Shown here in pieces: positions 1 through 8,638 of a stretch of DNA of 64,000 nt. Location of the stretch: contig JACJYN010000010.1 of assembly GCA_020636095.1 (NCBI GenBank), forward strand, positions 186,001-250,000, read 5' to 3'. Origin of the DNA: Lewinellaceae bacterium. GTDB lineage: Bacteria; Bacteroidota; Bacteroidia; Chitinophagales; Saprospiraceae. How positions within the stretch are numbered: the first letter of the stretch is position 1; each line of letters opens with the position of its first letter. The notes under the pieces were generated by a model. It saw only the letters and a program-made list of their open reading frames with translations. It was not told the DNA's origin and made no database searches. The position numbers and the translations under genes are program-made.

Positions 1-173
1 CGCACCACCTGCATGTCTTCCCGTTTGAGGTATAAGCGGCAGCCGTAGTGTTCGGAAAGGTGGTAATTGTACATCAGAGGCGTCTGCTCCGCTATGCCCT
101 TGAGGCGGACCTTGGCTTTGTAGATATTCTCGACGGTGACGACCGGGCTCTTCCTGGAGGTTTGAGTATTCAT
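1..173 (-). CDS. ilvA: Threonine dehydratase, N-terminal part (runs off left edge)
   Basis: Translating the minus strand from the ATG at 173 gives a 57-codon N-terminus. It contains the PLMYNYHLSEHYG and LYLKREDMQVVR stretches typical of the start of biosynthetic threonine deaminase. That PLP enzyme turns threonine into 2-oxobutanoate, the first step to isoleucine. The sequence stops at the window edge just before the expected Ser-Tyr-Lys-x-Arg PLP site. The gene lies 56 bp downstream of ilvC on the same strand, which fits a branched-chain amino-acid operon. The family call rests on this short stretch; catabolic threonine dehydratase is less likely given the ilvC neighbour. Confidence 0.8.
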   Translation of the reverse strand, partial: MNTQTSRKSPVVTVENIYKAKVRLKGIAEQTPLMYNYHLSEHYGCRLYLKREDMQVV

Positions 174-183
174 GGGATATAAT

Positions 184-220
184 TTAGATTTTCCAGATCT
201 CGGAGATCCGGAAAATCTTA
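184..220. repeat. Short perfect-stem palindrome, copy 1 (ilvC-ilvA spacer)
   Basis: TAGATTTTCCAGATCT is followed by CGG and then a near-exact inverted copy ending ATCCGGAAAATCTTA. A closely related palindrome lies at 39576-39613, before an ABC ATPase gene. Both sit between same-strand genes. The hairpin could attenuate or stabilise the transcript; it has no clear U-tract, so I do not call it a terminator. Confidence 0.55.
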
Positions 221-229
221 TTTCAAAAT

Positions 230-1356
230 CTACTTTTCCACGGATTCCGGCTGGTTCTCCGGGCGCAGGCTGCGCACGGTCCGGCCGGCCTGCCACATTT
301 CGCTATCACGCATTTCCTTTAACTCCACCTGCAACTTTTCACGGTAGTCAGGCTGGCTGTTGGAATCAATGGAGCGCTGGGCCTCTTCGCCGGCGGCCAC
401 GCTGTCGTACAGTTCTTCAAAGACCGGCGCGACGGCATCGCGGAACTTCTTCCACCAGTCGAGCGCGCCACGCTGGGCAGTAGTGGAGCAGTTGGCGTAC
501 ATCCAGTCCATTCCGTTTTCGGCCACCAGGGGCATAAGACTCTGGGTCAATTCCTCCACGGTTTCGTTGAATGCTTCAGAGGGGCTATGGCCGCGGCGGC
601 GCAGCAGGTCGTACTGAGCCGCGAAGATGCCCTGAATGGCGCCCATGAGGCGAGCGGGGCACCCTCATGGTCGTACTGAGCCGCGAAGATGCCCTGAATG
701 GCGCCCATGAGGGTGCCCCGCTCGCCGGTCAGGTCGCTGTAGACTTCCTTCTTGAAGGTGGTCTCAAAGAGGTAGCCGGAGCCAACGCCGATGCCGAGGG
801 CGACGACGCGCTCGTGCGCCCGCCCGGTAGCGTCCTGGAAAATGGCGTAGCTGGAGTTCAACCCTTTGCCTGCGAGGAACATGCGGCGCAGGCTGGTCCC
901 GGACCCTTTAGGAGCGATGAGGATCACATCGATATCTTTGGGCGGCACGATGCCGGTGCGTTCTTTATAGGTGATGCCAAAGCCGTGAGAGAAGTAAAGG
1001 GCTTTGCCTGCCGTGAGGTGCGGTTTGATGGTGGGCCACAGGGCAATCTGCGCAGCATCGGACAGCAGGTACTGAATGATGGTTCCCCGCCTGGCCGCCT
1101 CTTCTATCGGAAAAAGGGTTTCTCCCGGTACCCAGCCATCGGCCACGGCCTTATCCCAGGTCTTGGAATCCCGGCGCTGGCCGACGATAACGTTGAAGCC
1201 GTTGTCCCGCAGGTTCAATGCCTGCCCGGGCCCCTGAACGCCGTATCCGATGACGGCGATCGTTTCGCCTTTCATTGCCTGCTGTGCTTTGTCCAAAGGG
1301 AACTCTTCTCTGGTTACTACGTTCTCTTCTAGTCCTCCAAAAATTAGTTTTGCCAT
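230..1356 (-). pseudogene. ilvC: Ketol-acid reductoisomerase, reading frame broken by a 62-bp fold-back duplication
   Basis: KARI converts acetolactate or acetohydroxybutyrate to the dihydroxy acid in valine, leucine and isoleucine synthesis, using NAD(P)H and Mg2+. The N-terminal part (1356 down to about 670) has the GYGVQG dinucleotide loop at residues 37-42, then HGFGI and APKGSGTSLR. The C-terminal part (down to 230) continues from GAIQGIFAAQYD with LLRRRGHSPSEAFNETVEEL. The two parts are in different frames because 62 bp are inserted at 651-712. Removing them gives one 354-residue protein, a normal length for this family in Bacteroidota. As written the gene makes a truncated product lacking the C-terminal knotted domain. 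Either this is a recent mutation or an amplification/assembly artefact. trpB2 lies upstream and ilvA downstream on the same strand. Confidence 0.85.
607..724. repeat. Fold-back duplication inside ilvC
   Basis: A 44-bp block at 607-650 is repeated exactly at 669-712. Between the copies, 651-668 is an exact 18-bp reverse complement of 707-724. Deleting 651-712 restores the KARI frame. The direct copy joined to an adjacent inverted copy is the signature of template switching at a fold-back, or of an MDA or assembly chimera. Confidence 0.9.
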
Positions 1357-1442
1357 GATGATTCGTTTTTCAATATGTTTTACAGGAATTCCGGCGCCCG
1401 TGTCGGGGCCAGTCGTTGTTTAATTGTTTGTGTTCCACTCTA

Positions 1443-1605
1443 AGAGCGTGTTGGGGATTTACCCTTTGGCCTGCAAATGTGCATCTTTTGAACCTCATTT
1501 CGCCATTTTTTCGCCACGTAGCGATGCTATGCGGCTCAAAAATGGCTTCCTGAGAACCAAAATCTGCTCATTTTCGACATCAAAAGTAAATGCCCAACAC
1601 GCTCT
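1443..1605. repeat. Core-centred hairpin element, family R1 (163 bp)
   Basis: The ends are inverted repeats of about 20 bp: AGAGCGTGTTGGGGATTTAC on the left, and the same with one change on the right strand. The rest of the two arms is loosely complementary. The shared core occurs as CGTAGCGATGCTATGCG at 1517-1533, centred within 1 bp of the element midpoint. The element lies in the 561-bp gap between ilvC and trpB2, where I see no gene. A single end-like sequence (AGTGTGTTGGGATTTA) occurs near 31364. Confidence 0.8.
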
Positions 1606-1917
1606 AAATAAATAGCTCCTACTGCCGAATCAGCGAAATAAACAACTTATCCGGCAAGAAGGAAAGGCCGCTCTTCCGGTTTTTCTTCTTTTTACAGCTT
1701 GAAAAAGGGAAAAGAGGAATACTTTATGCGTGGTTTGGTTAGGTATGAGTGCTCTCAAAGGAAACCAACAGGGTAAGCGGCGGAACTTTCCTCCCTTACA
1801 CCTGCCGCATCTTTAAAGATACGAGCCTGGTCTTTTCCGATGGTTTTTTTTCAGTGCTTTCTCCGAAATCCAAAGGCTCCCAAGCTGGCTCCATAGGTTT
1901 CGGCGCTATTTTAAACA

Positions 1918-3282
1918 CTAATCGATCATTGGCGTATCGATCTTGGCCAGGGCAGCCTCGATCTCTGCGCTGGTGATCTCGTGCTTCACGAGGTGGCCGG
2001 AGAGGTAATTTTCGTAGGCGCCGAGGTCGAAGTGGCCGTGGCCGCAGAGGTGGATCAGTATGGTGCGGCTGACGCCTTCCTGCTTACATTTTTCCGCTTC
2101 CCGGATGGCGGTAGCGATGGCGTGGTTGGTCTCCGGTGCAGGAATGATGCCCTCCGCCCGGGCGAATTTTATCCCGGCTTCAAAGCATTCCACCTGGTCG
2201 TGGGCCACCGCCTCGATGAGCTTATCTCTCAGCAGTTGGCTGACCACCACGCCGGCGCCATGATAGCGCAGGCCGCCGGCGTGGATGGGCGCCGGCACGA
2301 AGGTATGCCCCAGGGTGTACATCGGCAACAGGGGCGTCATACCGGCTGTATCGCCGAAGTCGTAGCGAAAAACGCCGCGGGTCAGCTTAGGGCAGGAGGA
2401 TGGCTCGCTGGCAATGCAGCGGATATTTTTACCTTCTTCCAGGTTGAGCCGGAGGAAGGGGAAGCTGATGCCGGCAAAGTTGGAGCCGCCGCCGAAGGGC
2501 GCCACCACGATGTCCGGCAGGTCGCCTGCTTTTTCCATCTGGATGGCCGCTTCCTGCCCGATGACGGTCTGGTGCATCAGCACGTGGTTGAGCACGCTGC
2601 CCAGGGCGTATTTGGTATTGTCATCCGAAGCGGCCCGTTCGACGGCCTCGGAGATGGCGATGCCCAGGCTGCCGGGAGAATCGGGGTTTTCCGCCAGGAT
2701 TTGGCGCCCCGCCTGGGTCCGGTTGCTGGGGGAAGCGTGGACGGTTGCTCCCCAGGTGTTCATCATGATCTTGCGGTAGGGCTTCTGTTCGTAGCTAATT
2801 TTCACCATATACACCTCGCACTCGATGCCGAAGTGCTGGCAAGCGAAACTGAGGGCGCTGCCCCACTGCCCGGCGCCGGTCTCGGTGGTGATGCGCTTCA
2901 CTCCCTCCTGCCGGTTGTAATAAGCCTGAGCAATGGCCGTATTGGGTTTGTGAGAGCCGGAGGGGCTAACTCCTTCATATTTGTAGTATATCTTCGCGGG
3001 CGTATCCAGCGCCTTTTCCAGTTCATAGGCCCGGAACATCGGTGTCGGGCGCCAGAGTTTGTAGGCATCCCGTACTTCCTCCGGAATATCGATCCACTTC
3101 TCGGTCGCTACTTCCTGTTTGATGAGTTCCATGGGGAAGAGGGGCGCCAGGGCTTCCGGCCCAATGGGTTCTTTGGTTCCCGGATGCAGGGGAGGAAGCG
3201 GCTTATTGGGCATGTCATGGACGATGTTGTACCACTTTTCCGGAATTTCCTTCTCGGTGAGCAAGATCTTGCGGTTCTTCAT
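1918..3282 (-). CDS. trpB: Tryptophan synthase beta chain-like protein (TrpB2 type)
   Basis: This is a PLP-dependent TrpB2-type beta subunit of 454 residues. It condenses indole with serine, usually without a tightly bound alpha subunit. The Schiff-base lysine is K112 in GSHKPN, followed by TETGAGQWGSALSFACQ. A glycine-rich phosphate loop (GGGSNFAG) and the C-terminal CGHGHFDLGAY are also present. The N-terminal extension and length are typical of TrpB2 rather than TrpB1 (about 400 residues). No trpA or other trp genes are nearby, which also fits a stand-alone TrpB2. The ATG at 3282 gives the expected N-terminus. It lies upstream of ilvC on the same strand, but R1 separates them. Confidence 0.92.
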   Translation of the reverse strand: MKNRKILLTEKEIPEKWYNIVHDMPNKPLPPLHPGTKEPIGPEALAPLFPMELIKQEVATEKWIDIPEEVRDAYKLWRPTPMFRAYELEKALDTPAKIYYKYEGVSPSGSHKPNTAIAQAYYNRQEGVKRITTETGAGQWGSALSFACQHFGIECEVYMVKISYEQKPYRKIMMNTWGATVHASPSNRTQAGRQILAENPDSPGSLGIAISEAVERAASDDNTKYALGSVLNHVLMHQTVIGQEAAIQMEKAGDLPDIVVAPFGGGSNFAGISFPFLRLNLEEGKNIRCIASEPSSCPKLTRGVFRYDFGDTAGMTPLLPMYTLGHTFVPAPIHAGGLRYHGAGVVVSQLLRDKLIEAVAHDQVECFEAGIKFARAEGIIPAPETNHAIATAIREAEKCKQEGVSRTILIHLCGHGHFDLGAYENYLSGHLVKHEITSAEIEAALAKIDTPMID

Positions 3283-3352
3283 AGAGCAAAATAAGTTTAT
3301 GGGAATGGTTAGGTAATACCGGATTAAGATAGGAATTTTTCGGGTAATTTTC

Positions 3353-5413
3353 CTACCCTACCTTCCTCTCAACCAGGTGTTTTGCCTTTTCCCTCAGAAA
3401 CGCATAAGTATCCCACTGGGCGCGCACCGGCAGCCCATTGTTTTTTTTATAGGCATTGCTCTGTTCGGCGTCTATCCAGCGGGCTTTGGTGTTGTCGTTG
3501 AGCTGGAGGTTGATAATGTGGCGCAGTTCCCCATAAACCTCTTCATCCAGGATGGGCATCACCGCTTCCACCCGGCGGTCCAGGTTGCGGCTCATCCAGT
3601 CGGCAGAGGCGGTGTACATCACTTCCTGTCCGCCATTGCCGAAGATGTATACCCGGGCGTGCTCCAGGAAGTGGTCGAGGATGCTGATCGCTTCGATGTT
3701 CTCACTCATGCCTTTTACGCCGGGCGCCAGACAGCAGATGCCGCGGATGATGAGTTGAATCCTGACACCGGCGTTGCTGGCCTCGTAGAGTTTTTCGATC
3801 ATGTCCGGATCTTCCAGGCTGTTCATCTTCAGGATCATGTAGGCCTCCTTTCCGTTCCGGGCGTGTTCTATTTCCCGTTCTACCAGCTCTGTAAACCGAT
3901 CCCGGGTGGTAAAAGGAGAAACGAACAAGTGCTTGCATTTGGGAATAAGAATCTTTTTTTCCAAAAGCATAAATATTTGAGCCACCTCATCGGCCAGGCG
4001 TTTGTCACCGGTGAGCAGCGCATGGTCGCCGTACACCCGGGCGGTCTTCTCATTGAAGTTGCCAGTGCCGAGGTAGGCGTAGTTCCTAAGGCCTTCCGTT
4101 TCCTTCCGCTGGATAAGCAACAACTTGGTGTGCACCTTAATACCCGGATAACTGTAAAAGACCAGCGCGCCGGCTTTTTCCAGTTGTTCTCCCCAGTAAA
4201 TATTAGACTCCTCGTCAAAGCGCGCCTTGGCTTCTATAAAAGCAGTGACTTGCTTCCCATTTTCTCTGGCTTTCAACAGGGAATCTACGATGGCGGATTT
4301 GGAAGCGACCCGGTACAACGTGATCTTTATGCTCTTTACCAGGGGGTCGTTGGCGGCCTCATCGATCAGTTGGGGCACGTAGTCGTATTTCTGGTAGGGA
4401 AAATGAAGCATGGCGTCCTTGCGGTTCAGAAAGGGAAGTATCTTTTCCAGCCCTTCCAGCTCCGGATGCGGCAGAGGGGGCAGGGAAGGGCCGTGCAGGC
4501 TGGCGTCGCCGGTCGGGTTCGGGAAGCCAAAGAAGTCGTTGAAGTTGTGGTACCGGGCACCGGGAATGAGGTCATCCTTGCTGAGGCCAAACAATTCCCT
4601 CAGGCGCTTCAGCAAGATATCCGGCATACCGGCGTCATAAAGAAAGCGAGTGGGCAGGCCGACATTGCGCTTCTCCAGGCTGTTTTTGAGCTTATCCAGG
4701 AGGTCTCCCGAATATTCATCATCAATATAGAGTTCGGCGTCGCGGGATAGCTTGACGGCATAGGCCGCCCGAAAAGGTTGGCCCAGTAATTCATCCAGGT
4801 TGTAACGAAGAATATCATCCAGAAAAGTAAGGTGGTGGCCCGCATCATCCGAGGGAAGGCCAACAAAACGCGGTAGTTCACCTGAAGGTATCTCCACTAC
4901 CGCCGACTGCCCTGGCGCCTCCATTTCAATGAAAAAGTAAAGGCCGCGGTTTTTCAGAAAAGGAGCTTCTTCTTCCGGCCCCAGGAAAATGGGGCGTGCA
5001 TTGGGGTAGATTTTTTCAATAAAAAATTTGCGGGCAAAGGCCTGCTGCGCTTCGGTAAAATCGACATCCTTCACCAGAAAGATGTTGTGGCTTTCCAATT
5101 CGGGCAGCACCTCTTCCCGAAAGATACGGCCGAAAGCTTCTTGCTGTTCTTCCACAATCCTCCGGATTTCCCTGAGTTCCTTTTTCGGTTTTACTTCCAG
5201 CTCGAGTTTTCTGCGGTCTTTCTTCTTCAGGTCTTTGAAACTGCGCAGGGACGCCACCCGCACCCGATAGAACTCATCGAGGTTGGAGCTGTAGATCGCC
5301 AAAAATTTAATGCGCTCATAGAGCGGCACGCTTTTGTCTTTCGCTTCCTGTAAAACGCGATGGTTGAATGACAACCAGCTGATATCTCGTCTGACCATTT
5401 CCACCTTTTCCAT
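3353..5413 (-). CDS. ppk1: Polyphosphate kinase 1
   Basis: Makes inorganic polyphosphate from the ATP gamma-phosphate at the inner membrane. The preferred start is the ATG at 5413 (MEKVEMVRRDISWLSFNHRVL), giving 686 residues, the usual family length. An in-frame ATG at 5503 would add a 30-residue unconserved tail. Domains in order: N domain with SWLSFNHRVLQEA and SSNLDEFYRVR, head domain, then two phospholipase-D-like catalytic domains. The autophosphorylated histidine is about H428 in GIKVHTKLLLI, followed by GTGNFNEKTARVYGD. DRRVEAV lies near the C-terminus. The gene is monocistronic, with element R2a upstream and trpB2 downstream. Confidence 0.95.
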   Translation of the reverse strand: MEKVEMVRRDISWLSFNHRVLQEAKDKSVPLYERIKFLAIYSSNLDEFYRVRVASLRSFKDLKKKDRRKLELEVKPKKELREIRRIVEEQQEAFGRIFREEVLPELESHNIFLVKDVDFTEAQQAFARKFFIEKIYPNARPIFLGPEEEAPFLKNRGLYFFIEMEAPGQSAVVEIPSGELPRFVGLPSDDAGHHLTFLDDILRYNLDELLGQPFRAAYAVKLSRDAELYIDDEYSGDLLDKLKNSLEKRNVGLPTRFLYDAGMPDILLKRLRELFGLSKDDLIPGARYHNFNDFFGFPNPTGDASLHGPSLPPLPHPELEGLEKILPFLNRKDAMLHFPYQKYDYVPQLIDEAANDPLVKSIKITLYRVASKSAIVDSLLKARENGKQVTAFIEAKARFDEESNIYWGEQLEKAGALVFYSYPGIKVHTKLLLIQRKETEGLRNYAYLGTGNFNEKTARVYGDHALLTGDKRLADEVAQIFMLLEKKILIPKCKHLFVSPFTTRDRFTELVEREIEHARNGKEAYMILKMNSLEDPDMIEKLYEASNAGVRIQLIIRGICCLAPGVKGMSENIEAISILDHFLEHARVYIFGNGGQEVMYTASADWMSRNLDRRVEAVMPILDEEVYGELRHIINLQLNDNTKARWIDAEQSNAYKKNNGLPVRAQWDTYAFLREKAKHLVERKVG

Positions 5414-5590
5414 GCTATGAGGTTGATTAAGAGCCCGGCAAATTAGGGCATAACAAAGGTATAGCGAAAAAAATAGTGTTAACTCCTGATTAATTCTGCC
5501 CAATTCCGGCAGCTTTGGCGGAGCAAACTGTGGATTGACCCCTCTTTTGGAAATGGCGGGACTGTCTGTCTCCGGAGGCCTGGCTTATGC

Positions 5591-5771
5591 TATACACCCC
5601 TCGGTCACCAGAAGTGATTTTTGTCGCTTTCTTTTTGCGCCCTGCGGCGTTGATCCCGCTTTTTAGAAAAAAGCGGGACGCCGTAGCTGCGGCTATGCCT
5701 GTGCTTTTCGCCTTGCAGGCCACAAAAATAAAATTGCCAAAATTTCACCTCTGATAACCGAGGGGTGTATA
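5591..5771. repeat. Core-centred hairpin element, family R2, copy a (181 bp)
   Basis: Perfect 15-bp terminal inverted repeats (TATACACCCCTCGGT). The core CGTAGCTGCGGCTATGC is at 5682-5698. It is almost identical to the reverse complement of copy b (48107-48269). Outside the middle there is one substitution. Copy a carries about 18 extra bases left of the core, themselves a small hairpin (TCCCGCTTTTT with its inverse), which shifts the core 9 bp off centre. It lies upstream of ppk1. Confidence 0.88.
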
Positions 5772-5774
5772 TAC

Positions 5775-5816
5775 CTTAAAAAGGAACGCACCCAGTAGGA
5801 AACCATACTGGGTGCG
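5775..5816 (-). terminator. Rho-independent terminator after the ArsC-like gene
   Basis: On the minus strand, an 11-bp perfect stem (CGCACCCAGTA with its complement, loop of 8) is followed by a T-rich run. It starts about 30 bp past the stop codon of the 5847-6287 gene and abuts element R2a. Confidence 0.8.
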
Positions 5817-5846
5817 CTTCTTTTCGATTTACAACCGGGATATTGT

Positions 5847-6287
5847 TCAGGCGGCAGCCTCCGAGCTTTCCAGAAGGGCTTTACCGATAAACTTCAGCAT
5901 TTTCTTCTTCACGATTTCCCGCACCCGGCGGAACTCTTCCAGTATATGCTCCCTTTCTCCCTGATAAGTTGCCGGATCCGGAATGCTAAAGTGAATCTTT
6001 TCATTATAGGAGATGCCTTTCAATATCTTTTGGCCCGCTTCGTCACAAACGGTGACCAGATAGTCGAAGTGTTGGCCTCTGAATACATTGACCGGTTTGG
6101 AATGCTGGCCGGAAATATCTATGCTGTCTTCCTCCATCACCTTGACAGCGAAGGGGTTAACGCCATGGCTTTCTAATCCAGCGCTGTGGATTTCTGCGCC
6201 TCTTTGCGTGTAGAACTTCAGATAGCCCTCGGCCATCTGGCTTCTACATGAATTGCCGGTGCAGAGCACCAAAATTCTTTTCATCAC
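5847..6287 (-). CDS. ArsC/low-molecular-weight protein tyrosine phosphatase family protein
   Basis: 146 residues with the P-loop CTGNSCRS near the N-terminus and the acid-loop DP in SIPDPATYQG. This is the LMW-phosphatase fold used by thioredoxin-coupled arsenate reductases. Such reductases normally use a triad: the P-loop Cys plus two further cysteines in the VTVCDxA region. Here only one Cys follows (VTVCDEAGQKILKG); the resolving Cys a few residues later is absent. The protein may therefore use a different reductant or act as a phosphatase. Database-style names would be arsenate reductase ArsC. A good TAnnTTTG promoter precedes it and a terminator follows, so it is probably a single-gene unit. 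No other ars genes are nearby. Confidence 0.8.
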   Translation of the reverse strand: MMKRILVLCTGNSCRSQMAEGYLKFYTQRGAEIHSAGLESHGVNPFAVKVMEEDSIDISGQHSKPVNVFRGQHFDYLVTVCDEAGQKILKGISYNEKIHFSIPDPATYQGEREHILEEFRRVREIVKKKMLKFIGKALLESSEAAA

Positions 6288-6312
6288 GAGTGTTGTTTAC
6301 AAGCACTTAACA

Positions 6313-6345
6313 CAAATTTAACACAAAATCCCACTTATAAACAAA
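6313..6345 (-). promoter_or_regulatory. Bacteroidota-type promoter for the ArsC-like gene
   Basis: On the minus strand, TTTG (6342-6345) is followed after 21 bp by TAAATTTG (6313-6320), matching the TTTG / TAnnTTTG consensus of the primary sigma factor in Bacteroidota. The start codon is 25 bp further on. Confidence 0.5.
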
Positions 6346-6394
6346 GAGATAAAAATATCGTTTATTTTTTTTTATGTGACTTGAGCCAACCATA

Positions 6395-7240
6395 TTAAAA
6401 AGTAGGGCATCCAATGCCTTTACCGCTGCCAAACCCACCGCCACCATTGCCTTGCAGACGGAAGGATAAGGTGAGGCCGCCAAAGTAGTACCAATCCTTG
6501 AATTCTCCTCCCCGGCGATAATCGGCAGTATCCGGGCTGGGATCCTTCAGCGTAGGATTGCTGAGTGTGGCTGCCAATTCTCCATTACCTTCCAGCAATT
6601 CAAAATAGTTGACTTGCATATTACTGACGTCGTCGAGATAATCCGTAAATAATTTTCGCCCGCCGAATTCTAACCCCAGGGTGATCGTTTCATTCAGCAT
6701 GAATTTAACCCCCAGGCCTAACGGCAGGGCCAGCTGGGTTAATTGGTAGGGTGCATCGTAACCAGGCAACCCCTGCCCTTCCGTACCCAATGGCTGCAAT
6801 TCGATGTAGTCGCCATCGAACTTCGCCTCCGGATTAAAGTGAAACACACCTACACCGCCGAAGAGGTAGGGCATGATCCCCCGATTTTGGTAGCTCCCCA
6901 ATTTAAACAAGTTGATTTCTCCGGTAAGGGCAAACTCCGTAATATTTGTCCTGAAATTCAGGCCGCGGTCGGTTCTGTTGTGATTGGCGTCATCCGCTGA
7001 GACCTTGCCAAGGGAGACGCCCAGGCGAAACGCAAAAGTCCGGCTGACATTAAACCGCCCAAAAAAACCAAAGGCAGGGCTGACTTCTCCTAAGTAAAGG
7101 CCAAACTCCTTTGGCGAGAGATCGCCACTGTAAAGAGAGGCGCCCGCCATGATCCCGAGTTCCGTGCTTTGGGCATGCAATTTTTGAAGGCCAGAGAATA
7201 CGCAAGCAATAAAAGTAGCAACAACAACGAAATTCCTCAT
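6395..7240 (-). CDS. DUF6089-family outer-membrane beta-barrel protein (copy 1)
   Basis: 281 residues with an N-terminal signal peptide (FIACVFSGLQKLHAQ). A series of amphipathic strands follows, each ending in an aromatic residue, as in small beta-barrels. ELGIMAGASLYSGDLSP, FRTNITEFALTGEINLF and PYLFGGVGVFHFNP match the DUF6089 pattern of Bacteroidota. In this family, homologues are predicted outer-membrane proteins with no settled function. The paralogue at 7426-8253 lies directly upstream on the same strand and shares the ELQPLGTEGQGLP segment and the LFTDYLDDVS segment, so this is a tandem duplication. Confidence 0.8.
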   Translation of the reverse strand: MRNFVVVATFIACVFSGLQKLHAQSTELGIMAGASLYSGDLSPKEFGLYLGEVSPAFGFFGRFNVSRTFAFRLGVSLGKVSADDANHNRTDRGLNFRTNITEFALTGEINLFKLGSYQNRGIMPYLFGGVGVFHFNPEAKFDGDYIELQPLGTEGQGLPGYDAPYQLTQLALPLGLGVKFMLNETITLGLEFGGRKLFTDYLDDVSNMQVNYFELLEGNGELAATLSNPTLKDPSPDTADYRRGGEFKDWYYFGGLTLSFRLQGNGGGGFGSGKGIGCPTF

Positions 7241-7425
7241 AGTTCAGTGGGATTGAAGTGAGACAATCAGGCTCCCAATTTAGGCAAAATTTGGATGCCC
7301 CGCTCGTTATAGCGAGCTTTTTCGACAGCCTTACAACGCACAAGCTATAAGGTAAATTACGCAAAAAGGATGGAATCGGGATTAGCGCGTAACCAAAGCG
7401 GGCCAGAAGAATCCATCGCCTGCAC

Positions 7426-8253
7426 TTATCGGAACCGGGGGCAGGGAACAGGGTCAGACATCATTTTGTGAATGGCCTTGCCAAAATTGTAAGAGAGCGT
7501 AATATTCATCATATAATACCAGTCTCTGGCCACGCCGCCACGCCGGTAGGACTTGTCGATACCTTCATCTCCGCCCAACTGGGGGTTACTCAGGCGAGCC
7601 GCCAATGGGCCGTTGCCTTCGAAAATGTCGCGATGGTTGACCGTGGCGCCGCTCACATCATCGAGATAGTCGGTGAGCAGAAAGCGGGCGCCCGCTTCGA
7701 AGCCAATGGTGAATTTGCGGTTGACTACTTTTATTCCGGCGCCAAAAGGCAAATTGAACTGCATGCGGTTGTATTTGTCCGAATAATTGGGCAGGCCCTG
7801 CCCTTCAGTTCCGAGGGGTTGCAGTTCCACCAATTCACCGTCCACCTCAGTTTTAGGGTTGAAATGAAAGAAGCCTGCCCCCCCGAAAAGATAGGGGAAA
7901 GTGGAGCTGTATTCGGTATGCCGTATGCGAATAGAGTGCCATTCGCCAACGACATTGAACTCCCAGATTTTACTCTCAAATTTGAGCCCTCGCTCCGGAT
8001 ATTTGGTCCGTGCATGATCGCCCTGAACACCGCCAAAGTTCAGGTTGAAGCGAGTGGAAAACTGCCGGCTGTTGACCAGGCGGCAGAACATCCCTATCGC
8101 CGGACGAGTCTCCTGGATCATTTGACGGAAATCGCTGGTGGCCAGGTCTCCGCTGTAAAACATGGCCCCGAAATTCAAGCCTATATCAATGACCTGGGCC
8201 CGTAAAGAAAGGGAAGAACAAACAATGAACAAGGGCAGAATAAACCGATACAT
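7426..8253 (-). CDS. DUF6089-family outer-membrane beta-barrel protein (copy 2)
   Basis: 275 residues, signal peptide ending near LSLRAQ. Then DIGLNFGAMFYSGDLATSDF and TFPYLFGGAGFFHFNPKTEV, with the same overall plan as its downstream paralogue. Shared landmarks include LQPLGTEGQGLPNYSD, LLTDYLDDVSGATVN and the final DWYYMMNITLSYNF strand. It is predicted to sit in the outer membrane; its role is unknown. The 185-bp spacer to copy 1 contains no clear terminator, so the pair may be co-transcribed. Confidence 0.8.
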   Translation of the reverse strand: MYRFILPLFIVCSSLSLRAQVIDIGLNFGAMFYSGDLATSDFRQMIQETRPAIGMFCRLVNSRQFSTRFNLNFGGVQGDHARTKYPERGLKFESKIWEFNVVGEWHSIRIRHTEYSSTFPYLFGGAGFFHFNPKTEVDGELVELQPLGTEGQGLPNYSDKYNRMQFNLPFGAGIKVVNRKFTIGFEAGARFLLTDYLDDVSGATVNHRDIFEGNGPLAARLSNPQLGGDEGIDKSYRRGGVARDWYYMMNITLSYNFGKAIHKMMSDPVPCPRFR

Positions 8254-8315
8254 ATGTTTTGGGATTTTGCTATCATTATTCCAAAGAATGATGGATTCTT
8301 TTGAAGCTTGGCAAT

Positions 8316-8380
8316 TTTAGGGCTTTGGAAAAAAATAACTGCGCTATTTTGCGTAGTTTATTTATCTCCAAACCCCTAAA
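8316..8380. repeat. Imperfect palindrome upstream of the DUF6089 pair
   Basis: TTTAGGGCTTTGG... and its inverse ...CCAAACCCCTAAA enclose A/T-rich arms and a centre reading TGCGCTATTTTGCG. It lies in the 385-bp gap between divergent genes. It could be a decayed hairpin element; it lacks the CGTAGCT core. The rest of that gap shows nothing I can name. Confidence 0.4.
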
Positions 8381-8638
8381 CAGGAATTCCGGGGTTGGAT
8401 TAGACTTACCCCCAAACACCGGGCCAGTCTTTTTGCGTTATACTTTTTTTATACGCTGAGGTTACAAGAAGCAGGCGCAAATCTACATTTTTTTTATGTT
8501 TTTGTGTATTAGAGAAATCCATATTTAACATCCAGTGAGAAAAAGTGTTATAATACAGTTTTGAAAACGATACTTTGATTAGAAAATAACTTCCTGGTTT
8601 GAAGTTACTTTTTAAGGATTACTAAAATCAAAATAATT

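Noticed and set aside
1981..3294. 437-codon plus-strand ORF opposite trpB
   Set aside because: Antisense shadow of a clear TrpB2 gene in GC-rich DNA; no family features.
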